DNA from: an uncultured Oceanisphaera sp.
GTDB lineage: Bacteria > Pseudomonadota > Gammaproteobacteria > Enterobacterales > Aeromonadaceae
Length of the DNA stretch: 64,000 nt
Direction: 5' to 3'
Assembly: GCF_947495715.1 (NCBI RefSeq)
Contig: NZ_CANLZU010000007.1
Span: forward strand, 62,001 to 126,000
Shown here piece by piece: positions 9,639 to 18,698 of the stretch (the stretch's first letter is position 1; each line of letters starts with the position of its first letter). A program made the position numbers and the translations under genes. The notes below the pieces were generated by a model. The model was not told where the DNA came from, did no database searches, and saw only the letters and a program-made list of their open reading frames with translations.

Positions 9639-9986
9639 AGTCATCCTTTGATGGCAGAAAATCCATCTCATACACTAAAGATGCTGCGACTTTATAGCAG
9701 AACCGACTAGAAAAAAACCAAAAGTGCAGCATTTTGCAACAGGTGACACATGTGAACCCGTTTTTATGCTGCTTTGGAGTATATAGAAAGCGGTAAACCT
9801 TGGTTTTCGCAATAAACATCGCCTTTTCACATCATCAAGTCATCACCAGCCAGTGATAACCGGCGGCCAAAACCAGTCAATTTGATTGCCGTTCGAATCT
9901 ATTCACAGCCAGATCCTGCTACGCTTGATACTCTATGGGCGACCCTTAAACACGCCGCTATTGCTGTCTGCCAAGGAAGGAACCCG
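9639..9986. other. Divergent intergenic region, no gene seen
   Basis: 348 bp holding the promoters of sstT (minus) and of the large membrane protein (plus). It is more AT-rich in 9660-9860 than its surroundings. I see no repeat, RNA gene or convincing operator here. Confidence 0.5.
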
Positions 9987-12900
9987 ATGCGCCCCGTTGT
10001 CACCCTGTTACTCTTGATGCTTACCCTGCTGCCGCTGACGGTTCGCGCCCTTAGCCCGGAGCAGGTCCCCGCTCCGCTGCAACCCTGGATTGGCTGGGCG
10101 CTGCACGGCGAAGAACAGCGCCACTGCCCCTTTCTCTATAACCAGGGAGCCAGCCACCACTGTGCCTGGCCCAGCCGACTGGCCCTCGATCTCGGCGATA
10201 ACGGCGGTCGCTTCAGCCAGCAGTGGCAACTCTATCGGGAAGACTGGGTCACCCTGCCCGGAGACCAACGGCACTGGCCCCGGCAGATCACCGTGAACGG
10301 CAAGCCGGTGGCGGTGTCGGCCGACCAGGGCAACCCCAGCATCAAGCTGCCCCCCGGCAATCATCGCATCGAGGGGCAATGGCAATGGCAGCGACTGCCG
10401 AAGCAGCTCACCCTTAACCCGGACACCGGTTTGCTGGCACTCACTATCAATGAAAAGCCTGTAGAAGAAACCTATGTGGATAATAATGGCCGCCTCTGGC
10501 TGGGCAAGCGACAGGCTGACGGCGATACACAAGCAGCAGGGGGAAATACCCTGGCGCTGCAGGTGTATCGCCAGGTCGAAGACAATATTCCGCTGCAGGT
10601 AACCACCCTCGTTAATCTGGAGGTGGCCGGTGAGCAACGCGAACTGCTGCTGGGCCCGGTGCTGCTCAATGAACAGATACCGCTGCTGCTAAACAGTCCC
10701 CTGCCCGCCCGGCTTGAGCCCGACGGTCGCTTGCGGGTACAGGTTCGCCCCGGTCGCTGGAGCATCCGCCTTGTCAGCCGTCACCCAGCTAATATCAGCA
10801 ACCTGACCCTGGCTACCGTACCGGCGCCCTGGCCGAAGCAGGAGGTCTGGGTATTTAAGGCCATGAATCAGCTGCGACTGGTCGAAGTCGAGAATCTGGT
10901 TTCCATCGATCCACAGCAGACCAGCCTGCCTCGGGAGTGGCAACGCCTGCCCGCCTATCGGATTGATCAGGGTGACCGGATGCAGCTCAGGGAAATCCGG
11001 CGCGGTGACCGGGAACCGGAGCCCGACCGGCTCAGCCTGCAGCGCCGAATGTGGCTGGACTTCGACGGTGGCGGCTACACCCTGCAAGACCGCATCACAG
11101 GCCGCATGACCCAGGGCTGGCGGCTGGAAGCGACCCCGGCCCTGCAGCTGGGTCGGGTTTCCATCGACCGGCAACCCCAGTTCATTACCCGACTGCCGGA
11201 TTCGGATCGGGTGGGGGTTGAAGTGCGCCGGGGGGCACTCGAACTCAGCGCCGACAGCCGCTACCAGGGCAACATCGGCACCCTGCCGGCGGTAGGCTGG
11301 AATACCGACGTGCAGCATTTACACACCCAGCTGCACCTGCCACCGGGCTGGACGCTGCTTTCCGCCTCGGGCATGGACAGCGCGCCCAGCACCTGGCTGC
11401 AACGCTGGACCCTGCTGGACTTGTTTCTGGTGCTGATCGCCGCCCTCGCCGCCTATCGCCTCTGGGGCTGGCAATGGGGACTGCTTGCCCTGCTGACCCT
11501 GGTGCTGATCTGGCATCAGTCCAGCGGACTGGGCCCGCCACGCTGGGTCTGGCTGCATCTGCTGGCGGCCACGGCACTGCTGCGGGTACTGCCCGCCGGA
11601 CGATTACGCAAATTCATGATCGGTTATCGTAATCTCGGCCTGCTGGTGCTGCTGCTGATCGCCATCCCTTTCATGGTGGCCGAGGTACGTACCGCCATGT
11701 ATCCGCAGTTGGCACACACTTCGTCTTATCAGCCGGTTCCGGTGGCCGACCAGGCCCCAACGGCCGTCACGTCCGACGCCGAACAGGGGTTGTCGGTACC
11801 GCAGTCGACGCCGCTGCAGGAGCTGACCGGCAAACGGCTGGCCGCAGCGCCTTCCACCGGCCAGAGCCAACCACTGACGCAAATTGACCCCAATGCCAGA
11901 GTGCAGACCGGCCCCGGCCTGCCAGACTGGCAATGGAACAGCGTCAAGCTAAGCTGGAACGGCCCGGTGCAACGGGATCAGCAAATACAACTGGTGCTGT
12001 TGCCACCGACGGCCAACCTGCTATTGAACCTGCTGCGGGTGACGCTGGTTGGCCTGCTGGTACTGCGCATGGCCGGCATTAACTTTCAGCGGGGACGCGG
12101 TTTCTATCTGCAACACAGCCTGTTGTCGGCCTGGTTACCGGTATGGTTGCCGATAGGGCTGCTGCTTCCTCTGTTGCTGGCCCTGCCAGCCCCGGTCCAG
12201 GCAGAAATGCCGGATGCCCGGCTGCTCGAACAGCTGAAAACCCGCCTGCTGGCTCCTCCCGACTGCCTGCCCGACTGTGCGTTGATCTCGCAGATGAACC
12301 TGACCATAGATCCGCAACAAATAGACCCGCAGCAGCTGGTTGCCGAACTGGAAGTGCATACCCAGGCGGCGGTGGCCGTGCCCCTGCCGGCCGACGCCGA
12401 TCACTGGCTACCGCACCAGGTACTGCTTAACGGTGATCCGGCACCGGCACTGCGGCGCGGCAGCAACGGTGAGCTGTATCTGCCGTTGCCGCCGGGCATT
12501 CACCGAGTAGAAATGAGTGGCCCGCTGCCCGCTCGGGGCGGCGTGCAACTGCCGCTGACGCTGCGCCCTCACAACGTCACGGTGCAGGCAAGCGGCTGGA
12601 CGGTGCAGGGCATCGATGAAAATGGCGTGCCCGAGGCCCAGTTGCAACTGAGCCGCATTAAAACGGCCAGCGCCACGCAGCCAACCGCGCTGGAACCCGG
12701 CTCGTTGCCGGACTTTGTACGCGTAGAACGGACATTACGGCTCGATCTGGACTGGATGATCGAGACCCGGGTCACTCGGCAATCACCGCCAGGGCAGCCC
12801 ATCTCGCTGCAAATACCGCTACTGGCGGGTGAGTCGGTACTTACCGACGGCGTTCGCGTGCAGAACGATCAGGTGATGCTGGTGCTTGCCGCCAACCAGC

Positions 12901-14114
12901 AGCAAGCCCGCTGGCAGTCCCGGCTGGAAAAGGCTCCCCGCCTCACCCTGACCGCCCCCGACACCCGCCGCTGGACAGAGACATGGCGAGTGGATACCAG
13001 CCCTATCTGGCACCTGGAAAGCAGCGGCATACCGGTCATTCATCATCAGGGCGCCACCGGCAACTGGCTGCCGGAATGGCGCCCCTGGCCCGGAGAGTCC
13101 ATCAGGCTCGACATCAGTCGCCCCGCCGGGGTCGAGGGGCAAACCCTGACCATCGACAGCACCCGCCTGACCCTGAAGCCCGGCCAGCGCGCCATCGATG
13201 CCAGCCTGCAGCTGCGCCTGCGCAGCAGTCAGGGTGGCCAGCACAGCCTGCAACTGCCCGACAACATCAGCCTGCAGTCGGTGGCCATCAACGGCAAGGT
13301 GCAGCCCATTCGCCTGCAGGGCCAAACGCTGACCTTGCCGCTGACACCGGGGGTCCAGACGCTGGAGGTTAACTGGCGCCATAACCAGGGCATCAGCCCG
13401 CTGCTGTCTACCCCGCATATCGATCCGGGCAGTGCCGGCGTCAATAATCACATCGAGCTGGAACTGGGCAAGGATCGCTGGATCCTGTTTGCCATGGGCC
13501 CACGCCTGGGCCCGGCGGTACTGTTCTGGAGCCTGCTGGCCATGACCCTGTTGCTGGCCCTGGGCCTGAGCCGAATCTCGTTCACCCCGCTGCGCTTTCA
13601 TCACTGGTTGCTGCTGGGCATAGGGCTGACCCAGGTGCCCTTGTGGATGGCACTGGTGGTGGTTGGCTGGCTGCTGGCGCTCGGCCTGCGTGGCCGCTGG
13701 CAACACGCCGAGGCGGGGCGACTGTTCAATCTGGCACAAATCGGCCTGGTATTGCTGACCCTGCTGGCACTGAGCTATCTGTTTTTTGCCATACAGCAGG
13801 GCCTGCTGGGCCTGCCCGACATGCAGATCAGCGGCAACAACTCCCATGGCAATACCCTGCGCTGGTATCAGGACCGCAGCGAGGGAGCACTGCCCCAGGC
13901 CTGGGTGCTGTCGGTGCCGCTGCTGGTGTACCGGCTGCTGATGCTGGCCTGGGCGCTGTGGCTGGCCTTCGCCCTGCTGCGCTGGTTGCGCTGGGGCTGG
14001 GGCTGTTTTTCCAGTCACGGCCTCTGGCGGCCCTTCAACCTGCGCGTAGCGCGCGGCAGCAAGAAGGACGCTCCCGGCAACCTGGATGGCAGCAACCAGC
14101 CGCCCAAGAGCTGA
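9987..14114 (+). CDS. Very large unrecognised exported/inner-membrane protein with internal duplication
   Basis: 1375 residues from the ATG at 9987, preceded by AAGGAAGGA. An in-frame extension to 9882 has no ribosome site. Residues 1-20 form a signal peptide ending ...TVRA. A long beta-rich, presumably periplasmic region follows (about 21-480), then several membrane segments (about 490-620 and 685-740). The last of these runs straight into an LPAPVQA sequence that looks like an internal signal cleavage site. A second soluble region (about 745-1130) precedes a terminal bundle of membrane segments (about 1130-1340). The two soluble halves share short motifs (LPPGNHRIEG and LPPGIHRVEM, each after a VNGKP or LNGDP strand), and LTPGVQTLEV is a third copy. 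This points to duplication or fusion. No catalytic motif is recognised and no function can be assigned. It seems monocistronic, followed by repeat E2. Confidence 0.75.
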   Translation: MRPVVTLLLLMLTLLPLTVRALSPEQVPAPLQPWIGWALHGEEQRHCPFLYNQGASHHCAWPSRLALDLGDNGGRFSQQWQLYREDWVTLPGDQRHWPRQITVNGKPVAVSADQGNPSIKLPPGNHRIEGQWQWQRLPKQLTLNPDTGLLALTINEKPVEETYVDNNGRLWLGKRQADGDTQAAGGNTLALQVYRQVEDNIPLQVTTLVNLEVAGEQRELLLGPVLLNEQIPLLLNSPLPARLEPDGRLRVQVRPGRWSIRLVSRHPANISNLTLATVPAPWPKQEVWVFKAMNQLRLVEVENLVSIDPQQTSLPREWQRLPAYRIDQGDRMQLREIRRGDREPEPDRLSLQRRMWLDFDGGGYTLQDRITGRMTQGWRLEATPALQLGRVSIDRQPQFITRLPDSDRVGVEVRRGALELSADSRYQGNIGTLPAVGWNTDVQHLHTQLHLPPGWTLLSASGMDSAPSTWLQRWTLLDLFLVLIAALAAYRLWGWQWGLLALLTLVLIWHQSSGLGPPRWVWLHLLAATALLRVLPAGRLRKFMIGYRNLGLLVLLLIAIPFMVAEVRTAMYPQLAHTSSYQPVPVADQAPTAVTSDAEQGLSVPQSTPLQELTGKRLAAAPSTGQSQPLTQIDPNARVQTGPGLPDWQWNSVKLSWNGPVQRDQQIQLVLLPPTANLLLNLLRVTLVGLLVLRMAGINFQRGRGFYLQHSLLSAWLPVWLPIGLLLPLLLALPAPVQAEMPDARLLEQLKTRLLAPPDCLPDCALISQMNLTIDPQQIDPQQLVAELEVHTQAAVAVPLPADADHWLPHQVLLNGDPAPALRRGSNGELYLPLPPGIHRVEMSGPLPARGGVQLPLTLRPHNVTVQASGWTVQGIDENGVPEAQLQLSRIKTASATQPTALEPGSLPDFVRVERTLRLDLDWMIETRVTRQSPPGQPISLQIPLLAGESVLTDGVRVQNDQVMLVLAANQQQARWQSRLEKAPRLTLTAPDTRRWTETWRVDTSPIWHLESSGIPVIHHQGATGNWLPEWRPWPGESIRLDISRPAGVEGQTLTIDSTRLTLKPGQRAIDASLQLRLRSSQGGQHSLQLPDNISLQSVAINGKVQPIRLQGQTLTLPLTPGVQTLEVNWRHNQGISPLLSTPHIDPGSAGVNNHIELELGKDRWILFAMGPRLGPAVLFWSLLAMTLLLALGLSRISFTPLRFHHWLLLGIGLTQVPLWMALVVVGWLLALGLRGRWQHAEAGRLFNLAQIGLVLLTLLALSYLFFAIQQGLLGLPDMQISGNNSHGNTLRWYQDRSEGALPQAWVLSVPLLVYRLLMLAWALWLAFALLRWLRWGWGCFSSHGLWRPFNLRVARGSKKDAPGNLDGSNQPPKS

Positions 14115-14134
14115 ATAGCGGGGGCCAGACCATC

Positions 14135-14430
14135 GGACCAAGGGCCCGCTCCGCCGACACGCCATGAACCCATCCGTGGGGGCTCTCTGTTTCATCCCTG
14201 AAACAGAAGGTCGGCGGAGCAGATCCCTTTGTCCTCCTTGAAGCTACAGAGTCAGCTGTTAGCGCTGTCTGCGGGCAACTCGGTATTCAAGAAAGAGGCA
14301 ACAGAGAACGCCTCCCACGACCGTGAAATGCCAGGGACGGCATTTCCGAGCCCCCAAGGATGGGTTAATGGCGTGTCGTGGGAGGCGGCTGTGTTGTCTC
14401 TGGAACGACAGCATGCAGACAGCTGAAACC
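14135..14430. repeat. Composite intergenic repeat E2 (unit II + inverted unit I)
   Basis: Fills the gap 14115-14515. Unit II has perfect 11-bp arms GCTCCGCCGAC (14148-14158) and GTCGGCGGAGC (14210-14220) around hairpins CCCATCCGTGGG and CTGTTTCATCCCTGAAACAG. A linker of about 90 bp follows, then unit I in reverse orientation with perfect 12-bp arms (14310-14321 and 14375-14386) around GAAATGCC/GGCATTTC and a CCC..GGG hairpin. The whole is the reverse complement in organisation of element E4 at 19.5 kb, including the linker. The conserved core lies at 14155-14185 (plus) and 14348-14378 (minus). Confidence 0.85.
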
Positions 14431-14515
14431 GGTTAGCGGTTTACCGGAGGGCGAGCTTTGCATAAAGTACCCTTACGCTTAGGGACTCAAACTTTTCCAG
14501 ATAAGGGACAACAAC

Positions 14516-15433
14516 ATGAAAAAGTCGCTGGCTTCGGCCGTATTTACCCTTTCCATGGCCGTGGCCCAGCCCGGCCTGGCTGCCGACGCCATCGTGGTGT
14601 CGTCCAAAATCGACACCGAAGGCGGCCTGCTGGGCAATGTTATCTATCTGGCGCTGGAAGATGCAGGCCTCGATGTAGAGAATCGCTCCCAGCTGGGCGG
14701 CACCCCCATAGTGCGCAAGGCCATCACCTCCGGCGAAATCGATATCTATCCGGAATACACCGGCAACGCCGCCTTCTTCCATAACCGGGAAGCAGACTCG
14801 GCATGGAAAGACTTTCAACAGGGCTATGACCTGGCCAAACAGCTGGATTACGACCAGCACCAGCTGGTCTGGCTCACGCCCGCCAACGCCAACAACACCT
14901 GGGCCATCGCGCTGCGACAGGACATTGCCGATAGTAACCAGTTACACACCATGTCCGATTTCGGCCGTTATGTGACCCAGGGGGGCGATATCAAGCTGGC
15001 CGCCTCGGCCGAGTTTGTGTCCAGTCCGGCGGTGTTGCCCGCCTTTCAGCAGACCTATGACTTTACCCTGAGCGACGATCAGCTGCTGGTGCTGGCCGGG
15101 GGCAATACCGCCGCCACCATAAAGGCGGCGGCCCTGCAAACCGACAACACCAATGCGGCCATGGTATACGGTACCGATGGCGCCATCGCCTCGGTCGGCC
15201 TGGTGGTAATGGAAGACGACAAGGGCGTGCAGCCGGTCTACGCCCCGGCACCCATAGTGCGTGAAGAGATTCTGATGGCCCATCCGGAAATCGCCACCAT
15301 TCTGGAGCCGATTTTCCAGTCGCTGGACATCAAGACCCTGCAACAGCTGAACAGCCGCATCGCCATCGGCGGCGAAAGCGCCCAGGCGGTCGCCAGAAGC
15401 TACCTGTCCGACAAGGGCTTTTTGAAGGACTGA
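14516..15433 (+). CDS. osmF: Osmoprotectant ABC transporter substrate-binding protein OsmF (YehZ)
   Basis: 305 residues with a Sec signal peptide ending QPGLA-ADA. The rest is an OpuAC/OsmF-type periplasmic binding domain containing IVVSSKIDTEGGLLGNVI, the family's EIDIYPEYTGN stretch and TDGAIA. It captures glycine betaine or a related compatible solute in the periplasm for the YehYXW permease. The E. coli operon is yehZYXW. Here the same order holds, but 428 bp containing a repeat element separates osmF from yehY, so downstream expression may need read-through or a second promoter. Confidence 0.92.
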   Translation: MKKSLASAVFTLSMAVAQPGLAADAIVVSSKIDTEGGLLGNVIYLALEDAGLDVENRSQLGGTPIVRKAITSGEIDIYPEYTGNAAFFHNREADSAWKDFQQGYDLAKQLDYDQHQLVWLTPANANNTWAIALRQDIADSNQLHTMSDFGRYVTQGGDIKLAASAEFVSSPAVLPAFQQTYDFTLSDDQLLVLAGGNTAATIKAAALQTDNTNAAMVYGTDGAIASVGLVVMEDDKGVQPVYAPAPIVREEILMAHPEIATILEPIFQSLDIKTLQQLNSRIAIGGESAQAVARSYLSDKGFLKD

Positions 15434-15489
15434 TACTATCGGATTAAATATGCGTGCAGATTGCCAGTAACACCGTTAAACGTGCACGC

Positions 15490-15830
15490 ATCGGACAAAG
15501 GGCCCGCTCCGCCGACTCGCTGTGAATACATCCATGTACGCTCTCTGTTTCATCCCTGAAACAGAAGGTCGGCGGAGCAGATCCCTTTATCCTCCTTTAC
15601 GCTCAGGTGTCGCCTGTCGGTTGGCTGCTGAGAGACAACAGGGAACGACTCCCGCGACCGTGAAATGCCATGGACGGCATTTCCGAGCCCCAATGGGGCA
15701 GCTTGCTGCCGTGTATCTTTGTTGGGTAATGGACCGAATATCCAGTGAATATTCGCAGCCGTTACCCAGCAAAGATGGCTAGCCCAGTGGCGAGTCGGCG
15801 GAGCGGACCCTTTGTTCGGTACAGCCATTG
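15490..15830. repeat. Composite intergenic repeat E3 inside the osmF-yehY gap
   Basis: Fills 15434-15861. Unit II has perfect 11-bp arms at 15506-15516 and 15568-15578 around TACATCCATGTA and CTGTTTCATCCCTGAAACAG hairpins. After the linker comes an enlarged unit with arms CTCCCGCGAC (15649-15658) and GTCGGCGGAG (15794-15803) holding several hairpins. These are AAATGCC..GGCATTT, GCCCCAATGGGGC, GCAGCTTGCTGC and a nested long stem ATCTTTG..CAAAGAT that contains GAATAT/ATATTC. It seems to be a hybrid of a unit I half and a unit II half, with extra hairpins inserted. Confidence 0.85.
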
Positions 15831-15861
15831 GCAGTTTTTTAAGTATGTGTCAGGAGTTTTT

Positions 15862-17013
15862 TTGAAGTTTTTCAATCTGGACAAGGTCGGCGGCCTGCTC
15901 GGGTTCGCCCTGCTGCTGTCGCTGTTTGCCCTGCCCTTCGTCAGCCTGCAACCCAACCGCATCATGCCCGGCCAGAGCATCGGCCTGCTGGATGCGGCCG
16001 GTTTCAGCACCTTAACCCCCCTGCTGGTGATGTTAGCGCTTACCAGCCTGTTATCCCTTTTCAAAACGGCCATACGCACCCGTTTGGTGCTGACCGCTCT
16101 GACCCTGATAATGCTGATGTATACCGCCGGCGCCAGTGCAACACTGCTGCTGGTTGAGGCCAGCCCGCTGGCCCGGGTTTCCCTCAATGCCGGCTTCTGG
16201 CTGGCCATATTCTGGCTGGCGCTGCTGATCACCGATGTGGCCATCAAGCTGGCATTGCGCCCCCTGCCCCGGCTGGCGCTGGTTGCCCTGATCGTCGCCG
16301 CCGTCATGGCATTGCTGGCCTTCGGCCATGGCGACAACCTGTCGCTGTTGCGGGAATACCATAATCAGACCGATTTCTGGCGTCAGGCGATTCGCCATCT
16401 ACAGCTGTCACTGGGCAGCATAATACCGGCGCTGGTCGTCGGCATTCCGCTGGGTCTGTATTGCCACCGTTCCCAACGCCTGCGCAATGGCGTTTTTCCG
16501 GTGCTGAATGTGCTGCAAACCATCCCCAGCCTGGCCATGTTCGGCCTGCTGATGATCCCCCTCAGCCTGCTGGCCACCGGCTACCCGCTGCTGGCCGAGC
16601 TGGGCATTAGGGGCATAGGCGCGGCCCCGGCGGTGATTGCCCTGTTCTTCTATTCACTGCTGCCCATCGTCAGCAATACCGCACTGGGCTTCGACAGAAT
16701 AGACGCCCGAGTACGAGAAGCCGCTACCGGCATGGGCATGAATACCCGTCAGCGCCTGTGGCAGGTGGAGTTTCCGCTGGCCATGCCGGTGATTCTTACC
16801 GGGCTGCGGGTAGTGGTGACCATGAACATCGGTCTGGTGGCGGTGGCGGCCCTGGTGGGCGGCGGCGGCTTCGGTACCTACATCTTTCAGGGGCTGGGCC
16901 AGACCGCCACCGATCTGGTGATTCTCGGCGCCGTGCCCACCCTGTTGCTGGCCTTTTTGTTCGCCATCCTCATCGACACCCTGATAGCCCTGCAGAAAGG
17001 CGAAAATGCATGA
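15862..17013 (+). CDS. yehY: Osmoprotectant ABC transporter permease YehY
   Basis: 383 residues (about 385 in E. coli YehY) with an N-terminal group of membrane helices and a C-terminal ABC-permease domain carrying the EAATGMGMNTRQRLWQVEFPLA coupling helix. I use the TTG at 15862 because AGGAG lies 7-8 nt ahead. The longer in-frame reading to 15745 runs back into repeat E3 and gives a polar tail of the kind seen as spurious sequence across that repeat. It forms the membrane channel together with YehW, energised by YehX. Its stop overlaps the next start (ATGA), implying translational coupling. Confidence 0.9.
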   Translation: MKFFNLDKVGGLLGFALLLSLFALPFVSLQPNRIMPGQSIGLLDAAGFSTLTPLLVMLALTSLLSLFKTAIRTRLVLTALTLIMLMYTAGASATLLLVEASPLARVSLNAGFWLAIFWLALLITDVAIKLALRPLPRLALVALIVAAVMALLAFGHGDNLSLLREYHNQTDFWRQAIRHLQLSLGSIIPALVVGIPLGLYCHRSQRLRNGVFPVLNVLQTIPSLAMFGLLMIPLSLLATGYPLLAELGIRGIGAAPAVIALFFYSLLPIVSNTALGFDRIDARVREAATGMGMNTRQRLWQVEFPLAMPVILTGLRVVVTMNIGLVAVAALVGGGGFGTYIFQGLGQTATDLVILGAVPTLLLAFLFAILIDTLIALQKGENA

Positions 17014-17957
17014 TCGAAGTAAAAGCACTCGGCAAACAATTTGGCGCACAAATCGCCGTCAATGACATCTCGTTCAGGGTAGAACGTGGCCAGTTCTGCA
17101 TGCTGGTCGGCACCTCCGGCTGCGGCAAGTCCACTACCCTGCGCATGATCAACCGGCTGATAGAACCCAGCCAGGGCCAGATCCTGATCAACGAGCAGGA
17201 TGTCACCACATTGCCGCCGGAGCAGCTGCGCCGGCGCATCGGCTACGTCATTCAGGGAGTAGGCCTGTTCCCCCATCGCACCATTCATCACAACATCGCC
17301 ACCGTGCCCCGGCTGCTGGGCTGGAAAAAGGCGGATATCGATGCGCGGGTCACCGAGCTGCTGACCCTGTTCAAGCTGGATGCCGCCACCTTCGCCAACA
17401 AATACCCGCACCAGCTCTCCGGCGGCGAACAGCAGCGGGTTGGTGTGGCCCGGGCTCTGGCCGCCCGACCCGAACTGTTGCTGATGGACGAGCCCTTCGG
17501 CGCCCTGGATCCGCTGACCCGCGAACACCTGCAGGACGAGCTGCTGCGAGTACAAAAATTGCTGGGCATCACCATCATCATGGTGACTCACGATCTGGAA
17601 GAAGCGGTGAAGATGGCCGACGTGATTGCGGTAATGGACAAGGGCGAGTTGCTGCAGCTCGACAGCCCGGAGGCCCTGCTGCGCCAGCCCCGCGCCGGTT
17701 TTGTACAAAGCCTGGTGGGCGGACTGGACCGCTCCCTGCGCCTGCTGGCCATCAAGCAGGTAGGCCAGATAATGGCGCCCCTGCAACAGCCGTTGCCGCC
17801 TTCGGTACCAAGCATTATGGCCAGCGCCAATCTGCGCGACGCCATGGCATTGCTTATCTGGGAGCAAGCCGAGCTGCTGCAAGTACTGGATGCCAACGGC
17901 ATTGCCGTCGGCCAGTTATCGATGAATAATCTGCTGCAACAGGGTGCCCGGGCATGA
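17010..17957 (+). CDS. yehX: Osmoprotectant ABC transporter ATP-binding protein YehX
   Basis: 315 residues (308 in E. coli). The ABC ATPase domain shows Walker A GTSGCGKST, signature LSGGEQQRVGVARAL, Walker B LLLMDEPFGALD and the switch His in MVTHD. A short C-terminal extension follows. The start at 17010 overlaps the yehY stop by 4 nt and its own stop overlaps yehW by 4 nt, so the three genes are translationally coupled. It hydrolyses ATP at the cytoplasmic face to drive osmoprotectant import. Confidence 0.93.
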   Translation: MIEVKALGKQFGAQIAVNDISFRVERGQFCMLVGTSGCGKSTTLRMINRLIEPSQGQILINEQDVTTLPPEQLRRRIGYVIQGVGLFPHRTIHHNIATVPRLLGWKKADIDARVTELLTLFKLDAATFANKYPHQLSGGEQQRVGVARALAARPELLLMDEPFGALDPLTREHLQDELLRVQKLLGITIIMVTHDLEEAVKMADVIAVMDKGELLQLDSPEALLRQPRAGFVQSLVGGLDRSLRLLAIKQVGQIMAPLQQPLPPSVPSIMASANLRDAMALLIWEQAELLQVLDANGIAVGQLSMNNLLQQGARA

Positions 17958-18694
17958 GCAGCCGTTCTCCTGTCCGCTGGCTGGGGGTGGCGATCCCCCT
18001 GCTGCTGTTACTGATCATGACCCTCAAGATGCCATCGCTGGAGCCGCTGTTTCGCCCGCTGGTCGATGAACGGGCCCCGGCCATTTACGCCCGCGACAGC
18101 TTCCTGAATTTGCTGCTGTGGCATCTGGCGGCTGTATTCATCGCCATTTTCGGCGCCACCCTGGTGGCGCTGGGCGGCGGTATTCTGGTAACCCGTGCCG
18201 CCGGGCGGGAATTTCTGCCACTGGCCCGGGCCATCGCCAATCTGGGCCAGACCTTTCCGCCGGTGGCGGTACTGGCACTGGCGGTGCCGGCGCTGGGCTT
18301 CGGGCTGACCCCGACTCTGGTGGCGCTGTTTCTCTATGGCATGCTGCCCATTTATGAAAACACCGTTACCGGCCTGCAGCAGGTGCCGGCCAGCGTGCGC
18401 GAGGCGGCACGCGGAATGGGCATGAGCCCGCGCCAGCAGCTGTGGTCGGTGGAATTGCCGCTGGCACTGCCGATGATCATCGCCGGTATCCGTATCTCGC
18501 TGGTGATCAGCATCGGCACCGCCACCATAGGATCGACGGTGGCGGCCAAGGGCTTTGGAGAGGTGATTATTGCCGGCCTGCTGACCGACAACATGGCTTT
18601 CGTGCTGCAGGGCGGCATCATGGTGGCGCTGGTGGCCATTTTGATCGATGCCCTGTTTCAGCGGCTGGAACGGCGGCTGTCGCCGCCGGGCTGA
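17954..18694 (+). CDS. yehW: Osmoprotectant ABC transporter permease YehW
   Basis: 246 residues (243 in E. coli) with a BPD-type permease domain and the coupling motif EAARGMGMSPRQQLWSVELPLA, closely parallel to that of YehY. It is the second membrane subunit of the OsmF/YehYXW system and the last gene of the operon. It ends 4 bp before the stop of the convergent DJ-1/PfpI gene, with no room for a separate terminator. Confidence 0.92.
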   Translation: MSSRSPVRWLGVAIPLLLLLIMTLKMPSLEPLFRPLVDERAPAIYARDSFLNLLLWHLAAVFIAIFGATLVALGGGILVTRAAGREFLPLARAIANLGQTFPPVAVLALAVPALGFGLTPTLVALFLYGMLPIYENTVTGLQQVPASVREAARGMGMSPRQQLWSVELPLALPMIIAGIRISLVISIGTATIGSTVAAKGFGEVIIAGLLTDNMAFVLQGGIMVALVAILIDALFQRLERRLSPPG

Positions 18695-18698
18695 GGTG

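Noticed and set aside
12819-14195. 458-codon open frame on the minus strand
   Set aside because: It lies opposite the large membrane protein, has Gln/His-rich shadow composition, and its start falls in repeat E2.
15522-15828. Small open frames in both directions over repeat E3
   Set aside because: They consist of repeat sequence; similar short frames occur over the other E elements because the repeats lack stops by chance.
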